Below, piece by piece: positions 27,241-46,424 of a stretch of DNA of 64,000 nucleotides. Numbering within the stretch: position 1 is the stretch's first letter; every line of letters begins with the position of its first letter. The stretch is taken from positions 558,001 to 622,000 of the forward strand of contig WACJ01000103.1 of the NCBI GenBank assembly GCA_008973525.1, given 5' to 3'. The stretch comes from Stenopsyche tienmushanensis (taxonomy: Eukaryota > Arthropoda > Insecta > Trichoptera > Stenopsychidae). The notes under the pieces are model-generated. The model was not told where the DNA came from, did no database searches, and saw only the letters and a program-made list of their open reading frames with translations. A program made the translations under genes and the position numbers.

Positions 27241-27244
27241 TATA

Positions 27245-29689
27245 TAATAGTATATTGGGTCTATTTTGGATGATTTTCGAGGACTTTATGCAGAATTACA
27301 TATGCAATTATCCTTTATATCTTACATCTAGTCAACGATTTATATTAAAATCATGCTATAACTTCCGATATTGTTAATAAATGATTGATTATTTCCGTAA
27401 ATAAATTACAATTTATATTTTAAAATAATTTTTATTGATCCTGGTTTTGAAAAATTTATCAACACAGTTGAGTCGGCGAATAAGGATAAAGACGGCGGGG
27501 GATGTTTTCTATGAAAATAAAAAGACGACGTTCTTTTTCTGTTTTATTGGGTGTCTGCAAATGACATTATGGTGATATATAAAATAGTTGGTAATTATCA
27601 ATATTGAATTCTGCAATCCGCAGATAGCAGTTGATATAAATAACAAGGTAAATTCAGTGAGATCAATATATACTTTGTAGAGTCAGTAACTCTTGCATAT
27701 TTTTTTTAAGAAAGATTTCCTTCTACAACATTTAGACGTAACATTAATCACACTTCTAACAGCAAAAATATTATTCCATAAAAGTTTTGCAGAGAAAAAT
27801 CACAGTTTTTGGAACCGATAGGTACAAAGGCATGTTTGGATTTCTAAATCTTTGGATTATTGAATACCAAAAATAAGGACGCTTTCTTAACAATCAAAGT
27901 GTCAACTGAAAAACAAAATATAATCCTTTCCTTTATTCCACAATCTGCCCTTAATTTTATTGACTAACTAAATATGTATAAACGAATTCTTTTTATTTGC
28001 TAAAATACAATGAACAACAAGATTAATATTAGCTTATTGACCACGCCGTCGGTTGTTGAATTCAAATGTTATCAGAGGGAGTGTCAAATAAATTACGTTA
28101 AAAAAATTCAGGCTACCCGTTGTGTATAATTATTCATGTTAATAACATAAGCTCATAGTTTTTTCCTCATAAAACGCACTAAAACAGCATTTTAAATTGA
28201 AATATGAATGCACAATGAATATCCAAATGGATAAATTCATAAATTTGATAATCATCCGAGAATACATTCGAAGCCTCTTCGGAGTGAGAGTACACGAAAA
28301 ATAAAATTTAAACAGTAGCCGTTAAAAACGTTATTGACGCGAATTTTAAATCTTTTTTTTTTGTTGATATGTATATATATATATATATATAATTATGTAT
28401 CGTAATGCGTAAAATATATTAACGTAATTAAATGTCCCTCTCGAACCCGACGAGGCATTCAAACGTCCGTCAATGATATCAATAAAATGTATATAGTTAT
28501 TTTAAAGTAATTCAAAGTACTAATTGTAAAATCTATGTGACCTATTTATATACAACATTGAAAAAAATCATCCATCATTATATGGTTGACGAGATCAGAT
28601 TATTTGAAAACACAATTTTTCTAAAAAAAAAAAAAAAAAAACAATAATATAATAATAGTAGTAATAATAGCTATATATATATAAAAACTTACAAATTATC
28701 ACATTTTTTTTATATCATTTAATAAATTATTTGATTTTTTTTCTTTCTTACACGATAAACACGTCTCACTCGCCTACAGTGGAGAGAAAAACTCGAAGCA
28801 AAAGCATAATAATATATATAATGTATACATAAATATATATATATAAATGTATTCAGTCATACAGTAACACTTTACCCTATACTCCCTGACAATGTAAGAG
28901 TAATCTTCGGTAACTTTTTTCAATTTTTTAATAAAATAACTTGAGATTGTAAAAAAATTGCATACGACACCTTGCCACCGTTCCTATCGGGATTGATTGA
29001 ACATCGTTCAGTCTCATATGCACGCTTCGAGCTGAGATTTATAAGATCTAGATGCAATTCCCGCCGTTTTAATTGCGGTCTCATCAGTTCAGATTGTATC
29101 GGAACATGTTTTGGTTCGACCTAGTATCAATATTTTGAGACAAATATAATCACAATTTTCGTTAACGCGATGTTATCAATCATTAGACGTTCCCATATTG
29201 TCGTTTTTTCCAATGCACCTTCTACAAAATAGTCTGATTTAAGGGGAGAGACGTATCCATTGGAATAATAAAGCAACAGGGGCTACGAAGAACATGTGAC
29301 TGTGGAGCAAATACATACTCAAATCATATCAAGTCGCCACATTGCATGTTATAAAATCCGGCACGCTCCTAAGGCTGTGTACTTGGTCCAGTTATATATC
29401 TTTTATATATAACCGACGTCCCGATAACAGACAGCAACCGTCACTTTAGCGGACGACACAGCTCTTCAATCGTTTCCATAGTACTATAGCGTGCCAAAGC
29501 AAATCTATGTACATCGCATTCACCAACAGAAAAGAGACTCCTGTGAGAGAAGAACGCAACTCGGAATACAGCTCTGGGATCCTCTTGGGGACTTTCGGTC
29601 CAAAGTGCTGCGTATGTACGAACAACTTATATGATACACAGGGAACTTAACATATCTACAGTGAAACAGGAGATTGAAAGCTACGATCA
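27245..29689. other. AT-rich intergenic DNA downstream of GPATCH1
   Basis: Low-complexity sequence with an (AT)n run at 28373-28390, an A-run at 28622-28641 and several (TA)n patches. Exon-like GC or splice structure is lacking. Part may be 3' UTR of a neighbouring gene; nothing in the sequence fixes this. Confidence 0.5.
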
Positions 29690-30235
29690 AAAATATAAAC
29701 AAAGACTAAACACACACTTCAAATGCCTGGTTGAAGAACTAAGACCCAGAACGCGCTGAAAGAGATACTCTCCGCGAGGAGATGGGAATTCACACAATTC
29801 ACAACGATACTAGGACATGGAATGCACGGTGCAAATACACAAAATGTATTTGCGAGTAATCACAGCATATAGAACAGCATCCGAAGATGCGATGCTCGTG
29901 ATTGCTGGAATTCCCCCGCTGGACATCTAAGCAAAAAAGAGGGCCTTGAACTAAGAAGATCCCGAAAACCGCAGCGAACACTGCATCAGAAACTGAGAGA
30001 AGCTTGGCAACAGAGATAGAATCAGTCCAGCAAGGGACGGTCGATGATTGTGAGGCTTGGACATCCCAGAGGAACACGCTGAAACAAGCACTCAGGGTAG
30101 CCAAGCTTAACGTCAACAGCATGATGGTGAGCAAGAAGAACTGGGACTTTTGGCAAGATTACGTTGAAGAAATCATGAGCGCTAAAGAGGGCAGTATGAG
30201 AGAGAGATGCAGAGCAGTTCTCCAATACTAGAATA
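29690..30235 (+). mobile_element. R1-like non-LTR retrotransposon, 3' end of pol
   Basis: Plus-strand frames read RMYLRVITAYRTASEDAMLV, IAGIPPLDI, then DDCEAWTSQRNTLKQALRVA and KKNWDFWQDYVEEIMSAKEG, ending SMRERCRAVLQY before a stop at 30229. The layout matches the C-terminal end of R1-clade ORF2. It has frameshifts and in-frame stops. The 3' part is very similar to the minus-strand copy at 44975-45290. Confidence 0.78.
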
Positions 30236-32470
30236 GGCTCAAACACAGGACCAGACTACCTGTCCCTCCGAAGCAACGTGATAAACAATACCGGGGGGAC
30301 AGAGAAGGGCAAGGAAGGAGTTTAGTCAGTAGGAATTTGACACTACCCTGGGATCAAGCCCCAGGGTGTCTTATACAAGATCCCACAAGAAAAAAAATAT
30401 ACAAAGTGCAAGCTGTTACCCATGAGCGAAGTTAACGTAATAGAAGAGCCCAGGAGGGACACATAGCTGCCATCCTATTTCAATACTTAATTAGTAGCTG
30501 GGTGGCAACAGAAGAGGAGGGTGGTTTTAGTGGGTTAAAATCGTACACTACTACCAGAATGGTGGTCTTTAGCAAACAAAAAAGCAGCTTTGATTTGAGG
30601 ACAATCCGATGCTATCGAAAAATGATCTGAAACGATTGGCACATCTTGGTCTAATACTCGGAGGATCCTAAAGAAGTTGTGCAAGATTCAAAAAGAAAGT
30701 GTTTAACCCAACGGTTCCATATCAGCAGATCATTGCAATAAAAAGAACTATTAAACCCATTTCTTCCTGAAAAAACGATGATAAGAGCGTGGATAAAAGA
30801 CTATTTCAACCCCCAAACGATCATTGTATTATAAATAGCGCTTTTGTGCGTATGGTGGGATTCTAAAGGAATCATTTGGTCGGAAGTATTGGCACAATGA
30901 GAGTATCGGCAGAGGTGTATCTGATCATCACCTATTTTATTCTATGAAAGGTCAGAATTTCAGTTCTTACGACCGTCTTTACAGACTATTTTCAGTCAAC
31001 CGTGAAGATACGGGAACATCTAACAATTCATGATCACTTTTAAGCTATTCGTTATACTGGCTTTGGTTAGGACTAAGCGATAAAACATAACAATTAGACA
31101 AATGACGACTGATTAAAAAAATGCATAACTACCAACGGTGACAAGGACACAAATATATTGTATTAATTATACAAACGAAAATCAGCGATATTTCAAAAAT
31201 ATATATCCCTGCTAATAAAACCTATCATTACAAGATGATTTCAATATTTAGGGAAGTGAAGTGTTATCTACGTTAAAACACGAAATTCACACTTATACCA
31301 AACATATTGAATTCATCCATTCATGCTAAAACTAAGTGGAAATGTTTTTTTTTTAAATATTTTTTTTTCCTAATGGCAGCATAAGTATAATTTATAATAC
31401 TAATATTGAATGTTGTGGCACAAATTAAGCAAATTCACATATGTGGTATTCAATCGTTTTGTATACATATAGCCGCTGTTGTTTTGATTCTCGTGAAGCT
31501 CCCATTGCGCGCAATGGAAATAATTTTATGCCGGATCATTCTTCGAAATATGCGCAGAATTCAAATCTAAAAATACTTTATTACACTCCGACTATACTTA
31601 TCAATCTAAAACGAAACATTCTTTCAAAAATTTTCCAGCCACATTTTTTTTATTTATTTCAAATGCTATTGTACTTAAATATTAGCATTTAAAGTACAAT
31701 AAATTGACCTTATATAAATATATAGAGTAAAATGAACGTAAATCTCTATGCACACATATTAGGTACCTTCTTTAATGGATTATCGATAAGAACAAAATTA
31801 TATATTAATCGTAAATAAAATAACGTCGTCTAAATTCATCTATTGTGAAAATCGCTACGCGTTATTACGCACTATTCTGTGTTGAATAAAATTAAATTCT
31901 ATTACAGAGGCACCTAATACAATAAACGATCAAAGATTCAATGAAAAAATTAACTACAAAATACAAACAATTAAGATAAAACCCTTCGCAGACGACTTCG
32001 TTTGCGTACATCGAAATCAATTTTTGCTATTGGACAGGTCTCAATTTTATAAAAATCTATTGTATTCGTCATAAATTGCACAAAATATTGCAGAAGAAAG
32101 TCTATTGCATTCTACGGAGTGTGGTTTATAATTATGTTATAACATTTATGCCCGAACCGGGGCCAAGAAAGTCAGGGCGTGCGTTCCCGTGAACCTCTTT
32201 TTGAGGGATACGACGCAATGAATCGTTTGTGAATCAAATTTTGCATTAAATTTGGGAAATCGGCCATCGAAACGGCAGCCTTTGGGAGTGATTGGTTGTC
32301 CAAATCGCACGTTATTCAAAGAGATCGCTGACGAACTTCACAGTGGAAATCCATCAACTTCCCAATTCGATTGTTTAAAATCTGACCGACGGTTGATCAT
32401 TCAATGGATAGCAGAAACTCTTAACGTGACAAAAACAACCGCTTATCGCATTATAACTGAAGATTCAGTT
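30236..32470. other. Intergenic DNA with weak transposon debris
   Basis: At 30836-30895 the plus strand reads LCVWWDSKGIIWSEVLA, which matches the mariner segment around the second catalytic region, with no neighbouring intact domain. From 31000 to 32150 the DNA is AT-rich and featureless. At 32252-32491 an open frame of 79 codons (GVIGCPNRTLFKEIADEL...) is not recognised and may be transposon-derived. Confidence 0.4.
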
Positions 32471-32479
32471 GTTTGCGCT

Positions 32480-32935
32480 GATATGGGCTGAGGCACTACA
32501 AGTTGAAAGGACCCGGCTCAACTTGATCAGAGTCCAAAGAAGAATGTCCAAAGGCTGCTGCATAACGCACAGTGTTGGAAGATGCTATACTGGCACTGAC
32601 AGCCGTTCCGCCAATAGACTTGCTCGCCCAGGAAAGACTGGTGGTACAAAAAGGTGAAACAAAGAAGGCGGCCAGAGAAACAACCATGGCGGTATGACAG
32701 TCTCGATGGTATAGCTCCACAAAAGGTCGGTGGATACATAAACTAATATCTCAAGAGAATAGGAAAAGAGGCAAGCCCGAAATGCCATCACTGCGGAGTT
32801 GGCAATGATGATGCTGCACATACAGCATCCGTCTGCCCAGCGTGGAAAACACTGACCGCGAGAGGCGAAGAAGGGCTTCTGAAGTGCGCCCCAGTGAGCA
32901 GACGGAATGATCCACAGGTGGAATAGCTAAAGAAC
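32480..32935 (+). mobile_element. R1-like retrotransposon fragment with C-terminal zinc knuckle
   Basis: Plus-strand frames give AVPPIDLLAQERLVVQKGET, then SRWYSSTKGRWIHKLI and KCHHCGVGNDDAAHTASVCP followed by AWKTLTARGEEGLLK. The CHHC...H...C cluster after a STKGRW motif is the C-terminal region of R1/Jockey-type ORF2 proteins. Several frameshifts make it inactive. Confidence 0.78.
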
Positions 32936-33039
32936 CCAGGAGGGACACATCGCTGAATAAAAAGTCTTTCGACAATAGTTTTACGTGTCGCATTTTATGT
33001 TTTTTTAAGCCCGTAAAATGAAAAATCAAAACTTTGAGA

Positions 33040-33180
33040 GTTTAAACGAGGCAACGGTGATACGGCTACGGCTAAAAAATATGCGATATATACGGCGAAG
33101 GAGCGGTGACTGAACGGATAGTAAGAAATTGGTTCTTAAAATTTCACTCAGGAGATTTTAAGAACCAGCTGCGGTTGTAT
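33040..33180 (+). mobile_element. Mariner N-terminal (HTH) fragment
   Basis: The plus strand encodes YGEGAVTERIVRNWFLKFHS followed by GDFKNQL, the second helix-turn-helix region of mariner transposases, then decays. No inverted repeats or catalytic domain found nearby. Confidence 0.65.
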
Positions 33181-34496
33181 TTGATTGAGCAATTCAGAGA
33201 GTATACCCGCATACGTTGTGTTGGGTCCATAGCACTTTATTTACAATGCTTGTATTTCTAATAGAATATAATATATTCAAATAATGATGTTAAATATTAC
33301 ATTTACGATCTGTTTTATTATCGTGTCACGTTTCCAACGAAGTTTCATAAACACAATTGCGAGAGCGGACAAATACATAATACATTATGAAGCGCGTAAT
33401 TGAAATTAATTTGATTATAAATAGTTTCGGCATATCTCGGAAGGTTGGCGTAATCCAGACACGAACTCTTTATTTTTATTAGGACGCAGACAGTTTTATA
33501 GATAAGTTTTTCCGTCGTTTTTTTTGCTTTAGCTCGTTTACGATGAGTTTTTATTGTTAATTATCATCGACAGACGATTCAAAGGCATAACATGATTTCA
33601 ACTATGTTTACATAAATCATTTAGTTATCTTAGGAGACTAATTAAAAAACATTTAGTAGTTATAATCTACACTTGAACTTAAACACCAAAAATCATTACG
33701 ACACGTTATCGAACATTTTTAATGTGTCGATCGTCGAGCATATGAAAGGATATTTATAAATCAACGATGTTTCTATTTTCCTGATAACATAATTTTAAAC
33801 CACACTGAGTGTACTATTAATACTCGCGTAAATTAAACTGAGACCCGTTACATGAAGAAATAAATATAATCTATATTTTTAGATTTACCACAATCACTCC
33901 ATTTCCTTTTTCATCAGTCACTGCGATACGAAAACCAATGCACCAATCATTTATAAATTTATGCTATTATTTTTTTAAGCACTGACACATATGACCAATA
34001 AATCGGTTATGCAATTCATTTTTGATATTCAGAACATATAAATTATATTAAAATATATAATTAAATACATTATTGTTAACTGTCTATATCATAAATCATA
34101 GATTTATAGAGATTAAAATAAATTATCATAAGTTTAATATAATTTCAGAGGCCCCCCTCTCGACAGCGTTAAACGTAAATAAGATTATTTTTTATTGATT
34201 TTTTTTAAACATTTCCAACTTTTACAGACGATTCAATGAATACAGGTGCAATTTTTTCCGCCAATATTTTGAAATACGCGTACGTACGAGCACTGTTACA
34301 ATTTTGCCTCCGGACTCCCGTTGCAGTTTGATTCAGAACAACAAGATCGACGACTCCCTGCGGTACAATGTAATTTTTTAGACGTTCAAAAATGGTCGTC
34401 GATCGGTAAGAGAGTCCGTCATTTAGCGGCCGGTGGGCGCAGACGTGGTGGGGGCGGTGGTACAAGGGGCGCAGGGACAGCCCCTACTGCTCGCTG
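33181..34496. other. AT-rich DNA downstream of PHAF1
   Basis: Mostly AT-rich without ORFs of note; the last 200 bases before the PHAF1 stop (34290-34496) are GC-richer and are probably PHAF1 3' UTR on the minus strand. No repeat family recognised. Confidence 0.45.
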
Positions 34497-41193
<6,697 letters not shown>

Positions 41194-42282
41194 AGCGCTG
41201 CCGTCGCTCGACGCGCTTTGTTCGGACCGACTCTTGTCACTGCAACTGTCATTAAACAGCTGATCGTGCCAGTGGTGTAGCCGCGACTGGCGCAACTGGC
41301 GCGAACATCGCCCCGCCGGCGGACGACAACAAAAAATGCATCATCACGCCTCGCCTCGCCGGCGGTCAATATCGCCGACGCCATCGCTACTTTCCGCCCT
41401 ATGAAAACATTTTTTGAAATCATACCGTTTCTGGCATCATACATTCAAAATATTTTTTTAAATTTTATTATTATATTTTCAATATATCATTTGCGCCCGT
41501 ACATTTTCAAAAATAAAATATATTTATTCAGCTTTATTCATATCTCGCAAGAGTAAATACATGTGAATAAATAAATAAATAAATAATAAATCACTCAATT
41601 ACTCAAAACACGAAAAAAATTGAATAACATGTGTTGATAAAGTATTGCTTTTTAATGAAAAAAAAAAATAAACGAAACCAAAGCATGACAAGTTTTATTC
41701 GAACTCTGTTCCATCGAGACAAATAGTAGAGCTAAATACCAATAATTAATTTTTAATTTAAATGTTTTTGTCTATAAGAAAGCTCTGATATAAGTGGGTA
41801 TTGTATTTGCTCACGCTCGATCAAAAACAACAACGTGTCGATAACGCAAGAATGAATTGCTTCCCCGTTCACTGTAGAATTGCTGAAATTGAATATATGA
41901 TTTCATGAATAAAGTATAATTTCGCCTAAAATTTGTTGTTTTATTAGCCATCCTACGAACTTTGTTCTTGTTTCATTTGTCGGTAACGTTAGTAGATACA
42001 TTTTTTCATCAACTCAACTTTATATATAAAATAATCGTATGTGTATTCTTGCGTAGGAGAAGTGAAAATATTAATCAATTAAGAAAAAATGTTTTTATGC
42101 ACTGCTCTCTTACAATTATTAAGAAATATTATTCATTTTTACCCAACAGAAATTATTAGCTATGGCTGTTCATTGTATAATATTAAAAAAAAATGATTAT
42201 AAGATTTCGAATTTGGCTTTTTAAAGAATTATAATATTTTAAAAAGTTAAAGTTTTTGTTCAAATACCAAACTTATTCGTAT

Positions 42283-42425
42283 GTCCGCCACTTATCATTC
42301 GTACAAATCCACTTATCTGTCAGGACCGCCGCAACGCGTATGAATCTTGTATGTAAATAAATAAACACTGTCGATAGCACACAATATTCGTTCATTTCTT
42401 CAAGTAAACATAAACAATACACTTG
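42283..42425 (+). repeat. Dispersed repeat family B, copy 1
   Basis: GTCCGCCACTTATCATTCGT, ATCTGTCAGGACCGCCGC and ATAAACACTGTCGATAGCAC, then AAGTAAACATAAACAATACA, are matched in reverse complement by 46425-46560. A short related piece (CTATCAACAGTGTTTATTTG) is at 42648. Class unknown. Confidence 0.7.
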
Positions 42426-42620
42426 GGATCGATTCATTTAGGTTATCATTATTAGTCGATAAATTTGGATAATCGATCTATCAAATCATATAACGTACGC
42501 AAGATACTCTCTCCGTCTTTGTCTCCCATTCACAATCTCCGGCTTGCAAGATACTTTCCGTATTTGTCTCTCTCCGAGCTTAACGTGTAAGAATACTCTT
42601 TTTGAGTTACTGGAATTCGA
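42426..42620 (+). repeat. Dispersed repeat family C, copy 2
   Basis: TTATCATTATTAGTCGATAA, ACGTACGCAAGATACTCTCT and CTTAACGTGTAAGA blocks shared with 18430-18680. It follows family B directly; at 18430 a short piece of family B (AACATAAACAATACA) also precedes it, so B and C may be parts of one element. Confidence 0.6.
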
Positions 42621-43299
42621 ACACAAATACGTGTTTTTCTGTTGTATGCTATCAACAGTGTTTATTTGACAATTGACTCTGCCTCGAATTGAAGATTGTC
42701 TTACGTTGATAGGAACTGACAGACAATCACCGGTGTAAAGCGATTATGGCATTTCATCGATTTAAAATTTGCTCACTCCTTAAAAGGTTAACTAAAACTT
42801 AGTTATTGTTAATAATCTGCTATCCATAGATTTTTAAAAAACGGAAAGTCAAGCCTGAATTTAGATGATCGGTCGGAAATATCAATACGTCCGATCTCTC
42901 AATATTTTTTTTAGCTCCAAAAAACAACAACAAACGATTTAAAATTTTGTCTCATAAAAATAGCGATAAATTCTTATCGCAATGTTGTTATTTTCATTCT
43001 AAACAATTATTATTTAATCTACCGCTCTTGGCTTAAAAAAATATTTTTGAGGATCTTATTTTATGGATCATATTTTGAATATTCAAACTCGTAAAATTTC
43101 TTAAAATACGCCCGTTATCTGAAATATTGGCGATGTGATATATTTAAATTCTGTACTTTATGGGATACTTCTATAATTCTAGGAAATATTTATTTGTTAT
43201 ATCCGATTTATATGAAGATTTTATGAAATCTGTCCGATGATCCACCCCCGGATAATCGAGCGTCGAAAGCGCATTCAATTGAATAGAAATTTTTGCGTC

Positions 43300-44100
43300 G
43301 GGTGTGAAATGTCGCTATTATAATTTTCTCAGAAATTGATTATATATATGTAATTATGTACGGCACATGCACCACTGTTTTCCAAGGTTTGCGCATGCGC
43401 AGTACAGCGGGAGCAGTCAACAAACGAAGCGTTCCATTCGAAGCTCGAAAGCGTCGCCGGCGCTCTCGGCCGGTGCGCTGTTTGCGCATTCGCTTTTTTT
43501 AGCGTAGTCCGTGAGCGTTCGCAGCTCGTCGGGTTCCGCACTCAGCGGGGACTCGTACGGCGCACCAGCTGCTGATATTTTGACGCAGATTAAATAATCC
43601 GCCATATAACGCAATAAATAAATATTTTGATGAAATTAAATGACGCAAAGAGCGTCGCGTGTGTTAATACGCGCGGACGTTTTGCGGAATGCGGTGCGCA
43701 AAAAAGCAAAGAAAATGGCGTTGAGCGACGCCTTTCGGGTCCCTGGCCGCTTTTCCGTCGCATTGAGATCACGGACGTCTCCGTCGAATCGCAAAAATAA
43801 TGCGGCGCTCATGCATATTTACTATTCGCTCCGAACAAAGAAGTGCGAGCCGGGTGTGACCGTGCTTTCCACTTGAAAAACGGGTACACTGCGACCCGAC
43901 ACCCCAAACATGTCTCCCGATGAGATCAATAGAGCGCAGACTGCGAGGTCTTTGACTCGCATTCGCAAAAATGGCCTGGCGTACACTCCGCCCCAGAAGC
44001 GTTCGCACAGGACAAATATGGAAGATGCTCTTCGAGAGAAAGGAACCGTTCGCATTCATGGTCACCCTGGCGATGAGTCAGAATCGTGTCTTTCCGAAGT
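43300..44100 (+). promoter_or_regulatory. Orphan GC-rich promoter-like region with NRF1 palindrome
   Basis: A GC/CpG-rich block begins with a perfect NRF1 palindrome TGCGCATGCGCA at 43390-43401, as at the OPLAH promoter, and contains AAAATGGCG (YY1-like) at about 43711. No recognised gene starts here: PHAF1 begins 2.2 kb to the left and DPF is more than 10 kb away. It is followed by the candidate first exon at 43910. Confidence 0.5.
43910..44098 (+). CDS. Candidate first coding exon of an unidentified gene
   Basis: ATG in good context (CCAAACATGT), then 63 codons of coding-like composition: MSPDEINRAQTARSLTRIRK, YTPPQKRSHRTNMEDALREK, GTVRIHGHPGDESESCLSE, ending at a GAA|GTAACT donor. If not spliced, the frame stops at 44203 (97 codons). 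No family recognised. It follows the NRF1 block at 43.4 kb. I found no convincing downstream exon on the plus strand, so this may be a short gene, a lncRNA first exon or a pseudogene. Confidence 0.35.
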
Positions 44101-44571
44101 AACTTTATTCGCCTGTTTTAATAGTGCTATTGATTTTGGGACGTATGATTCTCTCAAAAGTAAAGTTCACGAGTACAGCAGTTCAATGCTTCAAACCCGA
44201 TGACGTATCGATGGCCACAAAAACGACCAACGCGAAGCACTCGTCGTTTCGTCGAGATTTAAATTTGCAAATTTTACAATTGTAAACACCGATGTAAATA
44301 AATATCTGTTGACAAACGATGGCTTCGGATTAAAGCGAGCGAGCTGCCGGAAAATAACATGTAAATTACATCGAAATGCGTACATTAACATCTGCTCAAT
44401 AAACAAAATTCTTGGAACATCTGGTTAAAAAAAAAGCTATCATCTGAGAACTTGGCAAAATATTGTTGTTTTGACAAATCGGAGATAACATCGCCAGGTA
44501 CTGCTTCCTGTTGTTAAAATTCTGTGCTATGTTTAAACATAGAATAAATGTTTGGTGCGCATTCGAATGAT

Positions 44572-44645
44572 CAGTAGTTCTCAATCTTTTTGAAGTCACG
44601 GTGCACTTTTGATCATGGGAAAAAGTGGCGGTGCACCAGAATTAA
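44572..44645 (+). mobile_element. hAT-like terminus
   Basis: CAGTAGTTCTCAATCTTTTT then GAAGTCACGGTGCAC is a typical hAT end. The inner part matches 21220-21240. The second end was not found, so this is a partial copy. Confidence 0.55.
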
Positions 44646-44879
44646 GAAGTCGAAAAAACTATGTGGACATACTTTTTTAAAGTTAAATTATATAAAACAT
44701 GTTTAATATTGAAAATAAATTTAGTTAGCTAATTTTTCACAAGAAACAATTGTATATTTAACGACCCAACCGGCATAAGCCCGCAATAAAATAAAGACAA
44801 CAATATTTTCTACCAATCGTAAAATTTAAACAGCCCACTCGATTAGTCTTCTTCGAACAACTTTGTTCTATAGATATGT

Positions 44880-44965
44880 TTAGGCATGGCGTCGATAGCA
44901 ATGTCATTCCAGCGGTCCGAAAAGCGGACCGGTTAGACGCACAACTTAGATACTTTTTTCCTGTG
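44880..44965 (+). repeat. Dispersed hairpin repeat family H, copy with perfect stem
   Basis: ATGGCGTCGATAGCAATGTC, then the hairpin at 44914-44930: stem GGTCCG / CGGACC, loop AAAAG, all six pairs Watson-Crick. It lies just beyond the 3' end of the minus-strand R1-like fragment. Confidence 0.75.
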
Positions 44966-44974
44966 GGATTCTAT

Positions 44975-45457
44975 TGTTAGAGAGGCGCCCTGCGTCTCTC
45001 TCTTTCATTGCCCTCTTTGGTGCTCAGAATCTCTTCTATGTATTCGCGCCAAAGGTCCCAGTTCTTCGCCAAAGCACCATGTTGTCGACGTTGATCTCGG
45101 CTACCCCAAGTGCTTGTCTCAGTAGTTTTCTCTGGAGTGCCCAAGCCTCACAGCCAATGATGGTGTGCTTTGGGTCGTCGACCTCCGCTTGGCAGTGGTG
45201 GCACGTTCCTTCTGTAGCTTTCGTGTCTGAGCCAATCATGCCATATCGTACAGAAGGATCGAGTATGTTACATCGTTTATGGTACATCTTCTACACGGCT
45301 TTTGCCCTCCAATATTGGGCATGAGCCGTCCTAGCTCACTGGCCATCTTCTGCGCCGCTGCTTCAATATGTTTTCTGTTCAGCTTGTTGTCCAAGAGGAT
45401 TCCGAGGTATCTCAGCGATTTGCTGTATTCAAACTCATGATCACCCGAGTCACTCAT
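44975..45457 (-). mobile_element. R1-like retrotransposon fragment with internal deletion
   Basis: Minus strand: FEYSKSLRYLGILLDNKLNR, MASELGRLMPNIGGQKPCRR, SILLYDM, then an abrupt join to GTCHHCQAEVDDPKHTIIGC and EAWALQRKLLRQALGVAEIN. The join skips the region between the RT thumb and the C-terminal zinc knuckle. The distal part matches 30050-30210 on the plus strand. Family H repeats lie on both sides. Confidence 0.8.
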
Positions 45458-45560
45458 TCGTCATATCGGCGGTCCGAAAAGTGGACCGATTGAACACACA
45501 GATACGTGTGGCTACTCTGTCCTCTTTTAGGGCATTTTGCAGCATTTTCTACGATTTGTA
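45440..45560 (+). repeat. Dispersed hairpin repeat family H, second flank copy
   Basis: CTCATTCGTCATATCGGC, hairpin at 45471-45487 with one G-T wobble, then GAACACACAGATACGTGTGG and TTTTAGGGCATTTTGCAGCA, matching 12414-12540 over its length. Confidence 0.75.
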
Positions 45561-45779
45561 TGATCACGGAAGCTTCATCAGAGGCTAGTTTACATAGATG
45601 GCTTGCGCCAAATGAGGTCGAGAACGAGTCTAGACTTCCCCCTACCCATAAAAATTATATATATATCTATCTTACTAATTTATGCTGCTATCTTAGCTAG
45701 TTTTTTTAAAAAAGTTTTAAGTTATAAAATGTATCTAATTTCTCCCTTAAGTGAGGCCACTCAAAGTTGAAAATGAGCG

Positions 45780-46260
45780 TGTCCTTGCGGTCAGGTTCTG
45801 CACTTTGAATTTGAAGCGGGCAGACATGCTCCTGAATGGCGGGACCAATAAACAGCTGACGGGAGGGACCCGCGTTTCATCTTGAATTGATGTAAAAACT
45901 CGGCCTTATTGCTGTGAAACTCGATTGAAACATGATCACGACGCTGTTTTTGTTCCATTGTGAGCAAACGCGGCACTCATCTTGCGCACAGCTTTCTCAT
46001 GACCAAATTTTCAGTCAATATGCGATGTACGACATTTTTTGAAAGGCCTATCATGTCTATGAGCTCCTGCACTTACAGTCGACGGTCATCCAATACCATT
46101 TTATTATGAATTTCCTTCGCCATTTATGGATGGTTATCTCATTTGGTCGACCACTGCGCTGTTCGCCTTGGCAGCTCGTACGGCCTCGTTCAAACTCTGC
46201 CACCCAACATTTTACTGTTGTAAACAAAGGAGCAGACTGCCCGAAAGTAGAATAATTAAT
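45780..46260 (-). mobile_element. Mariner transposase fragment
   Basis: Minus strand, catalytic part at 45800-45976: MPRLLTMEQKQRRDHVSIEF then NKAEFLHQFKM, the segment that precedes the first catalytic aspartate in mariner; the expected DETW is replaced here. The preceding linker (46010-46240) matches the decayed copy at 12700-12965. Stops and shifts throughout. Confidence 0.72.
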
Positions 46261-46424
46261 CAATTGACAAAAGTGAACCCAATATTGATGAAATAACCAG
46301 GGCTTCGAACCGGAATGAAAACCGTTATTTTTGGCAGAACGAAACCGATTCGAAAATATCGATGCACGTCTCACGCGAAAGAGTCTGGTTGATTTTTGTA
46401 TTGGTATAACGTGTGACATTTCAA

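Noticed and set aside
28373..28390. (AT)n and poly-A/T runs as regulatory elements
   Set aside because: Simple low-complexity sequence, expected in AT-rich insect DNA.
32252..32491. 79-codon frame as a host gene
   Set aside because: Single short frame directly before R1-like debris with no homology I recognise; treated as likely transposon sequence.
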